This document shows positions 32,064-42,659 of a stretch of 64,000 nucleotides of DNA, piece after piece. The stretch's first letter is position 1, and each line of letters begins with the position of its first letter. The notes beneath the pieces were generated by a model. That model was not told the DNA's origin and did no database searches. It was given only the letters and a program-made list of their open reading frames with translations. This DNA is from Adiantum capillus-veneris (Eukaryota; Streptophyta; Polypodiopsida; Polypodiales; Pteridaceae), in contig CM043964.1 in the NCBI GenBank assembly GCA_014529385.2, forward strand, positions 108,600,587-108,664,586. Reading direction: 5' to 3'. Position numbers and translations under genes: made by a program.

Positions 32064-32290
32064 GATTAAAAAAAAGAGCACTTGTGGATACTAGAGCAGA
32101 CATAAATGCCATGAAGTATTCAACATACCTAAAGCTACCAAATGTGATATTGATGCCAACTTTAATCAAGCTACGAGCATCAAACAAAGGGACAATGGTC
32201 AGTTTAGGACAGGCCAATTGTTGGGGGTTCCATCGTTGCATAGCTCCAATGACCAACAAAATTATCAATCCAGAGGGATGAGCTACCCGG
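32064..32290 (+). pseudogene. Retropepsin remnant
   Basis: Frame 32084-32281 reads VDTRADINAMKYSTYLKLPN and then LIKLRASNKGTMVSLGQANC. The first part is a protease active site in which the expected DTG reads DTR. No neighbouring gag or RT on this strand is joined to it, so the source element is unknown; it might belong to A2, which lacks a protease. Confidence 0.55.
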
Positions 32291-32299
32291 CTAGGGCAT

Positions 32300-33096
32300 G
32301 GAAACACTTACAATTAGTGAGCTAATCATGGAAACACAAATGGTTGACTCTATGAGGTGAGCTTCTTGGTCTATGGAAGAGCTAAGCCACAATGATGGGC
32401 AATCTCCACATCCACTTCCCTTCACCTCCAGTCAACCCAATCACACACACTAACGATTGCAAGATGCACACAACACATCCTATCATGCAACACACTAATC
32501 ACAAGCACACACACATAGATCTATCGAGCACCACACTCCAATCAAATCTTCATGCACACACAATCAAGAGAGGGAAATCACACAAGATTAGAGAGGGATT
32601 AACCACTAATTAGTTATGATCTAGCTCATCAAAGCACCATAGGCAATCACAAGAAGTGTGAATCAAGTCACATGAGCAAGGAGAAGCTCAAGGACTCCAT
32701 AGCCACACACCTCAAGAGCTCTCACCCAAAAGTGCTCTCAACAAATGAGCTTGAGAACCCTCATTTCTTTTACACACTACCTTATATACCTGGGGTAAAA
32801 AAATGCAATGTCTGGGCATCTAAGGCCTTTAGGGCTCCACCACTTATTGAATCTGCAACCTAGGCACACTAACTGACCTGTTCTTTACAGCTTAGAACTC
32901 CCATTGAGCCCGTAACACATTAAAATATTACAATGGTTTGAAATAAATTGGGAATTTACAATACATTACCATTTTGGGAAAAAAAGAAAAATTTGTAACT
33001 CCAATATTTATTGCTTCTTCATGTTGGTCTTCAATGTGCATTCATAAGTCTTTGGTCTTTAGCAGCTTCTGTTAGCTGGCGTTGACTCAGTTAACA
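32300..33096 (-). repeat. 3' LTR of B2
   Basis: On the minus strand the LTR starts TGTTAACTGAG at 33096 after a purine tract. The U3 part (33096-32780) matches B1's LTR up to a TATA-like element. The following GT-rich R-U5 part (32780 to about 32300) does not resemble that of 2880-3520. The left limit is approximate. No coding content. Confidence 0.5.
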
Positions 33097-33110
33097 TTCC
33101 CACCTTTCGA
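33097..33110 (-). other. Polypurine tract of B2
   Basis: Minus strand TCGAAAGGTGGGAA directly before the LTR start, equivalent to 3831-3843 in B1. Confidence 0.6.
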
Positions 33111-33517
33111 TTTTAGTGCCCATCCACGGGCACTGTTGAAAAGTGTCCGTGGAGGTTGTGGAAGGTTATTGATCGGTTGTTGATGAGTTGATTGTCTTCA
33201 TTTGTTATTAAATTTTTTGATGAGGTTCAATTTACTGCAGCATCTTGATTGGTTCGAATATGTCTGATGTGAGATATGATGTTGCATTTGTCCGTTGTAA
33301 TAGTATAATGATGAGGCTCTTTTTAATTTATGAGTATGTACAAAATAAGTAGAATGATGAGGTTTTAAAATAGATTCTAATAGCTGGATGACCAAAGGGA
33401 AAAAACCCAGTGGGAAAAAAGTGCCTTTGGGATAAGCGCATATTGGAGTACCTATTAGCATGCATGGGAAATATTAATAAAGTACTCAAGGGATTATTTG
33501 CTGATAGATATGGAATC

Positions 33518-33885
33518 AAATAATGTTATATACGTGGATGTTTACTTGGCCGATGCCAATTTTCCAAGGTCAGCACCAAGAGATGGGGAGCGTTGGGCAG
33601 TCACCAAGCCTCCTACTTGCTTGATGCTGACTCCACTATCACTGATGTAATGATTTTAACCCCAAGTTCAACACTAAGAAATGAGGAGCATTGAGCATTC
33701 CCCAAGCTTCCTATTTCCCCAGTATTGACTCCACTGAATGACTTGTCTTTCCATTGTCAATTATCATGCCCCAAGTTCTTAGGTGTTGCTTGCAATGGAT
33801 TTAACACCAAGGTCAATACCAAGTGATAGGGAGCGTTGGGCAGTCCCCAAGTAGTATTGACTCCACTGCATGACTTGTCGATTAG
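33518..33885. repeat. Three-unit degenerate repeat inserted in B2
   Basis: Three units of about 110-140 bases share GGGAGCGTTGGGCAGTC, CCAAG and TATTGACTCCACTG. B1 has no such sequence at the matching site (about 4250), so it was inserted in B2 or lost from B1. Confidence 0.65.
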
Positions 33886-34498
33886 CATGACATTGGTTTG
33901 CCTGTTGTAGTCCACTCAAGGTGCATAGGTGATAGCAAAAAGAGTGTCTAATGCATATGTCTAATAATGGGACATTCTATTTATGCATACACAAAAATTC
34001 ATGCGAAACACTATGTTGTGCAAGAAGGATTTTGAGGGGTTTTTCAGAAAGATGGTGTAGCTATAAAAGCATATGACACGGATTTGCAAGCTGGCACCCC
34101 TTTAAGAATGGTTTTCATTGACGAGGATGTGTGCTCTCATCTTACTGTGCATTGTGCTTGAGTGTCAGACTCTACGACACTCCACCAATTGTAAGTTAAT
34201 AGACTTTGACTCTTATGCTCATCTCATCTAGCATGAGCAACACGACTTAGATATGCTCAACTCTTCCAGCAGGAGCGTAAGCCTAATAACTATGACTCTT
34301 AGCACAGAGTTTAATATGACTTGAAGCTTTGGGAAGAATGCTTTGCTCATTTTATGGCTCAACAGCCTGACTCTGACTATGCCAAAGAGTGTTTTTTTTT
34401 CACACTGGCAACTTGACTTTTCACATTCTTGTGCTTACTACAAACATTATTTCAGGTAAAATTAAGCTTGAATCCTCAAAAAGAGGATTAGTGAAGGA
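33886..34498 (-). other. Non-coding 3' internal region of B2
   Basis: Collinear with about 4275-4820 of B1, with point changes and no shared open frame. Contains no motif I can name. Confidence 0.5.
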
Positions 34499-35618
34499 CT
34501 AAGTTGGGATTGAAGGTTTCTTTTTCCATACCTGCTTTATCATCTTTGAATCTGCATTCACATTGGTTGGGTTGTCCTTCTTTGACTGTGAAGACTCCAT
34601 TATCTCTTTGATTCTCCAATTAGGCATGTTGATAGGAGTCTTTGATGTTGTTGTAGGTCTCTGTTGGCTATCAGTAATCTGGATTTTGACTCGGAGCATT
34701 AGAAGACTTAGGAATCCAAACCTCTTGATGACCTTTGTATCTCCATTGTTGACTTTGCTTCACTCTAGGTCTTTTTGAGTTCTTGAGATCTTCATGCAAG
34801 TCTGGTATAGTTTCAGTTGTCTTGTGGTTGATTGGTAGCCAAATCTTTGTATACCCTGTGTAGAATCTTTGTGTAAAAGGAAGATTCTTTGAGATCAATC
34901 TTTTTTCTATATCCTCTTGAGGGTTGTGGTAGACTTCAGCATCGTTTGATGTTGTTCTATTGTATATCTGCTTCATAGATATCTTAGGATATTGTCGAGG
35001 TTGATACCTTGTGGGCCTTATTTCTTGGGAGGGACTTGAAGTTACTTCATATGCATTAACCTACACTTTTGGTATCCATATGTGTATGTTATCTCTATAG
35101 TGCTCCTGTTCTTTTAAGCTCCATTGTGATGTTATCCATCCCATGTGTTTTTCTTCATGTGTTGATTTCTTGTCCTTAATCCAAACTGGATCATTGAATT
35201 TAACTAAATTGCTCAAAACAAACATTTGCTTGACTATCTTCTGCTTTCTTGAGTACTTTGGTTGATATATCTTTGCTTTTTTGGGTGTCTCCTTAGAGGC
35301 TTCAGTTGGGTCAGTAATTGACTTGAAGTTTTGAAAGCCTAACTTGCTTGAAGAAGCTGATCCATGAGGGTTCTTTGATGTAGAGTCATATGCTGTCACA
35401 CCTTCTTTGGTAATCAGTGGAGGGTCCACTTTGGCTTTACCTTTGTTTGCAAGATTTGTCTTTGATTCTTGTGACTTTTGCAACTCTGGATCTAGCATTA
35501 ACGATACCTGTAAATGTTGTTGGCTACCTCTTGGAAAAGAGAGTATCAACATTGTATCTTCTTTGTAAGCCGTGTGTTGGTCTAACCACTGATGTCCAAG
35601 GATGACATCTGCATGCAT
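34499..35618 (-). pseudogene. B2 downstream ORF with three W-[IVL]-P repeats
   Basis: Frame 35061-35618 (185 residues) starts in the protease-like block (ADVILGHQWLDQHTAY) and reads NLANKGKAKVDPPL, KAKIYQPKYS, VKFNDPVWIKD and HYRDNIHIWIPKV. After a TAG where B1 has Gln, frame 34671-34976 has FYTGYTKIWLPIN and RYKGHQEVWIPKS. Frame 34499-34699 ends with SKTPINMPNWRIKEIMES, as B1. Amino-acid conservation in two decayed copies shows the ORF was once used. The role is unknown; perhaps a nucleic-acid-binding gag product, since it is basic. Confidence 0.6.
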
Positions 35619-36008
35619 GTCTTTTTAAGGCTTCACCTCGAAATTTACCTGCTCTTCATGATTTTGGATGCTAAGGGTAGTAACCATTTTTTTTAAACCT
35701 GTGTGAAAACCTAGCATTATTTTTCTATCATGTTTGCATGGAGTAAGCTCTAGATTGTTTGCAACCGTTAATGCACTTTGCGTCTTTATCCAATAGAGCA
35801 TTGCATCTGACATTTGCTTCTTTTGTATTGCTGAGAACTTTGCTACCCCGTTCTTCTTAACTTCTGACTTTGGTGGCATTCTCTGCTCAATAGCTTTCGT
35901 GGTTGTTCTTTGTTTTATTTGATCTACACTTGCTATTGCCTGATTTGCTTTAATCTCTTTTGAAGTTCTCATTGATGGAAATGAATCATCTTCACTAAAA
36001 TATTCCAT
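35500..36008 (-). pseudogene. B2 retropepsin-like segment
   Basis: Frame 35625-36008 reads MLYWIKTQSALTVANNLELT, IMLGFHTGLKKMVTTLSIQN and continues across a stop into ADVILGHQWLDQH. The last block is the second conserved retropepsin region (hydrophobic-LG-x-x-WL). The active-site D-[ST]-G is not evident, so it is either decayed or a non-catalytic relative. B1 has lost this segment by deletion. Confidence 0.5.
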
Positions 36009-36344
36009 TTGAATTGTGCTTGAGGACTTTGTGCAATCGTCCGCGGGTGACTAGTCTTGGTCTTCATTCTTTGTTGTCTATGGAGACTACATTTTGTATC
36101 TCGAACATCTTCTGGGCCATTGGCATTCCGATTATGACGTTCTCTGGCATATCTTTTGTTCGCATGTAATTGAGCTATGATGATCTATGAACTTACTTTA
36201 ATGGTGGTGGAGATGATTCCCAACATTCTGCTCGTTTGTTTCCTGATATGCTCACAAATTTAGGAGCATCTTCCAGGTGTGTTTGGCCACATCTTTTCCA
36301 AGTGCAAAAAGACATGAGGTTCTTCTCTAATTAAAAATATAGCT

Positions 36345-36992
36345 TTACGTCTCTTGAGAGTTTTTCTTCATTCTCACCAACAATGTTGCACTTGATTGTC
36401 TCAAGATTTCTTTTTGTATTGACTGCTTTTGTTGTGGCATTTTATCTACATTTTCTTTGCTTTGATCACCAGCTTTCATTGATGTCGACTCGTATGATTG
36501 TGATAGTGCACTTTTTGTTTGCAATTGATGAGCATTATCCGCCTGCATTTGAGTAACCCTTGATCTTAATAGATCCACTGTACTTTCTTGTAGAATCTGT
36601 CTCTTTGGAGGAGATTTTGGTGGCGACCTTTGTGTAGCTTTTTGAACTTTAGCTTCTATTGACTTTGACTTTTTTGTCACATGTTCTAGCATCTTGAGGC
36701 TTTTTGCATCATCTTCAGATAGTCTTTGACTTTAGTCAGACCATCCATATGGGTTTGTACAAGGTCATGATCTTGCTAATATTCGTTACCATGTACATCT
36801 TGATATGTATATGTGAGCTTGGTCACATGTAACTGTTTGAACACTATTGGATTTGTCGGATTTTGACTTTGACTTGTGGAGATCAACAGAAACTTATGTC
36901 CGTGATGATCTTCATAAAAGAATTTGTCTGCAAATTTTGATGCAATTTGGGTCATTAAAAAACTTCCAACAACCATATGATCTTTCAATGGT
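36345..36992 (-). pseudogene. B2 linker with LRSRVTQM block and motif pair
   Basis: Frame 36776-36988 reads FFYEDHHGHKFLLIST and YTYQDVHGNEY, two more members of the D-x-x-G motif. Frame 36345-36692 reads RSPPKSPPKRQILQESTVDL then LRSRVTQMQADNAHQL. Both match B1; the second also matches B3 (RSPPKSPSYR, LRSRVIEM). Function unknown. Confidence 0.55.
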
Positions 36993-37009
36993 TTCTACTT
37001 TGAAGAGGT

Positions 37010-37549
37010 CTATTGGCTAGAGGCTCTAGGGGTTTTAATTGAGATTGTAGTTCCTAGTATAAGAGCTGATTTTGATGGATTTGCAGCTCCCCCCTTCCTA
37101 GGGTGATCACTATAGCCTGCTTCATTATAAGAGTTCAAAATTATTTTCCTTTGGTTTAGTCTCACCTTCTGCGAATGTGAAGGTACACTTTGGGTAGCAT
37201 TGTTGATGTTTGGCATCTATAAACCTTCTGCATAGTTTCCTATGTATCTCCTTGAAACATGACAAATTATTTCCCAAGTCAAGCTATAGTTAGCATTATC
37301 TTTGCCCTGATATTGTCTATCCCATGGGTCTCCTATGATATGAGCTTTTGTGGTTTCAAGACCCAAGGCATCATAGATGCTAGACTCTCGTCTATATCTA
37401 CGACTGTTTTAATCAAAGTATATGCTCGTTTGGTTACAACATCGAAGCTTTATTTTCAATGGAGGAGATTTTGGCTCTGAACAGATTTTTGGGTTCACTC
37501 GGGTAATATCCTTCAGTTCTAGAGAGGATGGGCTATAATAGATTCTTTC
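37010..37549 (-). pseudogene. B2 decayed gag-like part
   Basis: Frame 37010-37216 matches B1 6988-7200 (MPNINNATQSVPSHSQKVRL, DHPRKGGAANPS). From 37260 to 37550 the copies diverge and no frame is convincing. Confidence 0.45.
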
Positions 37550-38803
37550 CTAAAAAATGAACCATCCTTTCTGATCTATCACTTGACGTACTTCTATGAG
37601 CTGGTATGTGGACCGTTCAAACACTGGTTGATCCTTTTTGTATAGTTTTCCTTTTTGGTCTACATAGTATGCATATGAATTATGTGTATCATACAATGAT
37701 AACAACATTATGTTTGATGTGTCCCTTAGACTCGTGAACGATTGCACACTTGTGGTAGTGGATGCAAAATCATTTGCAAACCTAACAGTCTTTTCTACAA
37801 TCTGTGGTATCTGGACACCTTGACCAAATTCATGCAGGAATTTGTTTTTCAAAAAATCAATTTTAATCTTTTCAAGTGCCTGTGTATCTTTAAGCTCATT
37901 TTGAACTTGCAGTGTTTTTGCTGGTGCTTCTAACGGTAATGCAAAATCATTTGATTGCATTAAAAGGGACAAGTTAGATGCACTTACATCGAGATTTTTA
38001 TTTTCAATTTTCTATGTACCTTGCTTAGTGGTTGATGTGTCCTTGTTGGCTAAATTTCTTGGACAATCTTTAGAAAAATGTCCACCTTTTCGTCCATAAT
38101 CTGAAAAATACGCCATGACTAGTGTTATTTCATTTGGTTTGGTCATGTCAAGCTCTTGAAGAGGAGCTCCTATTTTTGTGCTTACCAAGTTTTCAGCATC
38201 TTCTTTTAAAACACTAAGCATCAAGCTGTAGATTGCTTCGTCTTGACCTTTGTACTGTCTTTGACCTGGTTCAACAATTAGACTAGCTTCTATTGGTTGA
38301 TTTGTTGGATCTTCCATTTCGTGTTCTCGACTGTAGATCTGACCATTGTAATCCATGTACAATGACCCTGATTGCATATGCACCAACTGTATGTTTTGCT
38401 TGCTTGTGCAGATTTCTAGACAGACATTTGGATTGATTTTCTGAACTTCTATATGCACTTCATCTTTGAGCTTGCAATACCTGGCTCCACTGAAGTCTGT
38501 GAAAATCTGGGAGTTTTCTAGATCTGGCTTTATGCTGATCAATAGGATCTTGGCTCTTGTGTTGCTTTTGCTGCTCATCAAGTATCTATGGCCTTCTGAA
38601 TCTGCATATAAGACTTTATCTCCATTGTAGCCATATAGCTGTAAAATCTGCTCTCTTGCAGTTGTGCATGTGTTGCCACTGCTACTAGCTTGCTCTGTTG
38701 TACTTGAATTCTTGGCTCGCTTTGAGTCATGTTGGTTGGGTCTGTAAAAACTGTCTCCTAGCAGCCCAAAGCACTTTTGTAGTTGACTGTTCTTCAGACT
38801 CAC
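37550..38803 (-). pseudogene. B2 gag-like protein with repeated D-x-x-G motif
   Basis: Frame 38012-38803 (263 residues) carries LYADSEGHRY (residues 65-74), IFTDFSGARY (100-109) and LYMDYNGQIY (148-157), then near its end SDYGRKGGHFSKDCPRN. That end resembles a zinc knuckle whose first two Cys are changed. Frame 37550-37972 adds YYVDQKGKLY (residues 102-111). The spacing of 35-48 residues suggests a repeated small beta unit. Position and the knuckle-like end suggest gag; no capsid pattern is seen. Confidence 0.6.
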
Positions 38804-38979
38804 AAGAGGTCATTAACTCTAGCTTAAGAGTTTCAGAATTGATTTGGGCTTTTGAAATAATAAAAACCTGGGCCTTGAACAACTTAATCTGCAATCCAAT
38901 GTGATATGTGTCCTTGTCTCTTCAATTGGAAGCTAATTTGAACTACTCGATTTTGACAACTTTAAACAATTTATGCCAT

Positions 38980-39545
38980 CCACGGCTTTGAGTTGGTCTT
39001 TTTGCTCATTTTTTTCGGCCATTTTTCTGCTATTTTTTACTTTTCTGCGGTTTGCTCGGTGTGTGACTCTTTCAACGGTGTGTTTTTTTTCCCTTTCTTT
39101 TTTGGTTCTTTCGACGACTTCCTTTTTATTTTTATTAATTTTTTGTGAAATTTTGAATGTTCTAAAATTTTTGGTATTTTCATTATTTTCTTAATAATTT
39201 TATTTTTGAAAAGTTTTGATTTTTAAGGAATTTTTTTGTGAGTTTTTTAATTTTTATGGAATTTTTTAAAGGTTTGATGGATTTTTTATGATTTATGGTG
39301 ATTTTTCCGAACAACTTTGGATTTTGTAAGGATTTTCTATAAGCTTTTATGAATTTTTTTACATTTTTTCTTTATAGGAATTAATTTGTGATTTTTTTGT
39401 TAATAAATACTTTGCAAGATTTTTTACTTTTTTTAAAATTTTTGATGAGTTTTTCTATTTTTTGTAATTTTCTAAACATTTTTATTTTTTATGAATTCTT
39501 TTATTTTTTCAAAAAAAAATTATGACAAAACAAAAATAATAAAAA
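38980..39545. other. T-rich stretch upstream of B2
   Basis: Very T-rich on the plus strand (A-rich in the sense of B2), no genes. B3 has a similar T-rich stretch at 44920-45160, also between its coding part and a (GA)n array. It may be the element's leader. Confidence 0.5.
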
Positions 39546-39677
39546 ATTTATTAGCTTACTTACTTACCTGGCGCTGGCAGTGATCTAGAGGTGCTTATAA
39601 CGGGCACTTGGGTGGGTTGACCTGACCTGGAGCTTCGAGAGAGAGAGAAGAGAGAGAGTTTGGCTTGGCATGCATCA

Positions 39678-40006
<329 letters not shown>

Positions 40007-40010
<4 letters not shown>

Positions 40011-40054
40011 GTGGTGCACGTGCTGGAGAGACACGTGGGAGTGTGTGTCAACGC

Positions 40055-40129
<75 letters not shown>

Positions 40130-40173
40130 GTGGTGCACGTGCTGGAGAGACAAGTGGGAGTGTGTGTCAACGC

Positions 40174-40256
<83 letters not shown>
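40007..40256 (+). repeat. Higher-order repeat: two units of linker plus (GA)n
   Basis: A 50-base linker (GACGTGGTGCACGTGCTGG to GTCAACGCATGAG) followed by about 70-80 bases of GA occurs twice, at about 40007-40128 and 40127-40256. The linkers differ by one or two bases, so the duplication is recent. Each contains GTGCAC and CACGTG type palindromes. Confidence 0.85.
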
Positions 40257-40259
<3 letters not shown>

Positions 40260-41150
40260 GATGAGAGAAAGAGTTAATCATCGCGGGAGAGAAAGAGGGA
40301 GTTAGAGAGAGAGTGAGGGGGATGAGAGAGAGAGAGAGAGAGTTAATCATCGTTAGTTTGGGAGAGGGGGAGAGAGAGTAAGAGAGAGAATGGGGAGGAG
40401 AGAAAAGGTTAATAATCGGACTTTTGGGAGGGGGAGGAAGTTTATTTTTTTATTTTTTTATTTTGATAAGATTGAACCTTAGCAACGCAAGGAGCTGTTC
40501 TCACCGCGGGCCCGCAAAACTGGAAATCGCTTGTCACGAACGTCGATGCCCTACCGGATAGCACGCCAAGGTTCAAAAAATCCCGCCAGTTTGCACCAAA
40601 ACTCCAAATCCGTTTTATTTTTATTTTCGAACGTCCAAAAGTATCAAAATTAGGCCGAAAATCACCCGAGAACACAAAAAAATTCCAAAAATCCCAAAAA
40701 AATCCAAAAAATCTTTGAATATGATTGACAATCACAATCAAACACTTTTGACACACGTAAGCACACCAAAAATAGTAATTTTTATCAAAAACACCACATT
40801 CGACAAAATCATCAACCCGACCTCCGAAGATAGCGAAACGCTCAAAATTTAGCAAACAAAAGTCCATCTATGCTCAAAATCAAGCCATAACACGCATTCA
40901 AAACAGCTCGTAAAGATTACACGATATCAATTTTTTTAAAATTAAGCAAAATTTAATGCAAAGAAAATTAAAAAGTACCTTTTTTTAAAAAAAATCTCCA
41001 CACATTGGGGATTAGTGCAACCAATCAAAATCACAATAATCACATCAATCAAATTTCCAAATAATATGATCAATAAAATCCAAACTAGACAATTAAATTG
41101 GCAAAATTATTAGCGACAAAATCAGGTCAGAATTTGATGCAATTGATAGT
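40257..41150. other. GA-rich then AT-rich stretch, no gene
   Basis: At 40270-40420 three spaced repeats of GTTAATCATCG-type sequence lie in purine-rich DNA. From 40440 the DNA is AT-rich with a GC-rich island (CGCGGGCCCGC, about 40505). A minus-strand frame of 141 residues (40442-40867) is Phe-rich and not convincing. Possibly a B-type leader or LTR. Confidence 0.4.
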
Positions 41151-41151
41151 A

Positions 41152-42343
41152 ACCATTACACTCATCAAATATGCAATAAAAAATTGAATTCATCATGCAT
41201 ATTAAGCAGTTTTTAGGCACACACACACACTAATAATCGCCAGTTTTGACCAATCTTTAGGTGCACACACAAAAAGGTAAATCTTGTCTAAATTGCAATG
41301 TGATTTTCACAAATCTCTAGTTGGGCATGACCACAACACAAATCAATCATCACAATTGAAAAATCACTAAGCACACATTGATTTTTTGGTGCACAATCAA
41401 GGAAAAAATAGTGCACACACACCTAGTATTAGACATACACACAGTCAATTAGAATGCACACACACTTGCAATTGACCATTCAAGCATGCAATTAGATCAA
41501 TTAGGCACACAATTAGCAACGCAAATTCACCAATTAGCAATTGAAACTTGTCAATTTCATACGCCACCAAATCTAGAAAATTTTGGCATTACGACGGCAT
41601 GAAAACACTAGTAGATGTAATATCATCCAAATAATGAATAAAATCATCTTCTAGAGAAGTTAGAATAATACCCAATGCATTTTCTCCAAGATGAGAAGAA
41701 AGAGTGAGATATAACTTTTTAAGAGATCCCAAATTGGTCAGATTGACATAGCCATTACACTCATCAAATATGTAATCAGAAATTGAATTAATCATGCATA
41801 TTAAGCACTTTTTAGGCGCACACACACACTAATAATCGTCAGTTTTGACCAATCTTTAGGTGCACACACAAAAAGGTAAATCTTGTTTAAATTGCAATGT
41901 GATTTTCACAAATTTCTAGTTGGGCATGACCACAACACAAATCAATCATCACAATTGAAAAATCACTAAGCACAGATTGATTTTTGGTGCACAATCAAGG
42001 GAAAAATAGTGCACACACAGCTAGTATTAAACATACACACTCAATTAGAATGGACACACACTTGCAATTGACCATTCAAGCATGCAATTAGATCAATTAG
42101 GCACACAATTAGCAACACACATTCACCAATTAGCAATTGAAACTTGTCAATTTCATACGCCACCAAATCTGGAAAATTTCGGCATTACGACGGCATGAAA
42201 ACACTAGTAGACGTAATATCATCCAAATAATGAATAAAATCATCTTCTAGAGAAGTTAGAATAATACCCCAAAGCATTTTCTTCAAGATGAGAAGAAAGA
42301 GCGAGATATAACTTTTTAAGAGACCCCAAATTGGTCAGATTGG
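41152..42343. repeat. Tandem direct duplication, two ~600-bp units
   Basis: Unit 1 (41152-41749) and unit 2 (41751-42343) are collinear with few differences, both starting CATTACACTCATCAAATATG and ending AAATTGGTCAGATTG. They contain CACACA runs. Divergence is low, so the duplication is fairly young compared with the transposons around it. Confidence 0.88.
41589..41825 (-). pseudogene. Possible leucine-rich-repeat gene fragment
   Basis: Frame reads NLTNLGSLKKLYLTLSSHLG and then IILTSLEDDFIHYLDD. The spacing of Leu resembles plant disease-resistance LRRs. The second duplication unit carries the same piece (42180-42344, LTNLTNLGSLKKLYLALSSH) with a one-base shift. At under 60 residues it could be chance. 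If real, it is a captured host gene scrap. Confidence 0.3.
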
Positions 42344-42389
42344 TGAGTGAACCACAAAAAATGAGACCATGTCAACCAAGTGGCCAAGA

Positions 42390-42657
42390 CCAAGTAAATG
42401 GGTCAAGGGATACATATGCTCATGTCTTACTCTTCAAACAAGTTTTGAGAGCTGAAAAAATTGTAGATTTTCACACCTAGTGCAAAGGATCTGGGCTGAC
42501 ATAGGAAGGAACATCCTTGATGTGGTTCCTACCACTAAATATAGATGATTTTCCACACATAGAACAACTCTTGTATGAATTTGCAGAGGAGTTATCTAAA
42601 AGGGGGATCAATCATAGCACGGTCCCACAGATCTATGATTTCAAGCAAAAGGAGAAC
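42390..42657 (+). pseudogene. gag: A-type gag scrap (A3)
   Basis: Reads VLRAEKIVDFHTQ and MWFLPLNIDDFPHIEQLLYE, then FAEELSKRGINHSTVPQIYD, collinear with A1 2354-2572. It ends at about 42657, where minus-strand B3 sequence starts. Nothing else of this copy is seen. Confidence 0.7.
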
Positions 42658-42659
42658 AA

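Larger units (their letters stand above)
33097..38900 (-). mobile_element. Element B2: longer copy of the gag-type element
   Basis: Same order as B1 from right to left: motif-bearing gag-like ORFs (38803-37550), linker (36992-36345), retropepsin-like segment (36008-35500), W-x-P ORF (35618-34670), non-coding part, polypurine tract, LTR. It keeps about 400 bases lost from B1 and has one satellite-like insertion. No RT or integrase was found. Upstream (right) lie a T-rich stretch and (GA)n arrays, as in B3. Confidence 0.65.

Noticed and set aside
40442-40867. 141-residue minus-strand ORF rich in Phe and Trp
   Set aside because: Composition follows the A/T-rich DNA; no motif, no second copy.
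41220-42120. CRISPR-like array of spaced CACACA and TTGCAATT phrases
   Set aside because: Spacing is irregular and the pattern is explained by one 600-bp tandem duplication.
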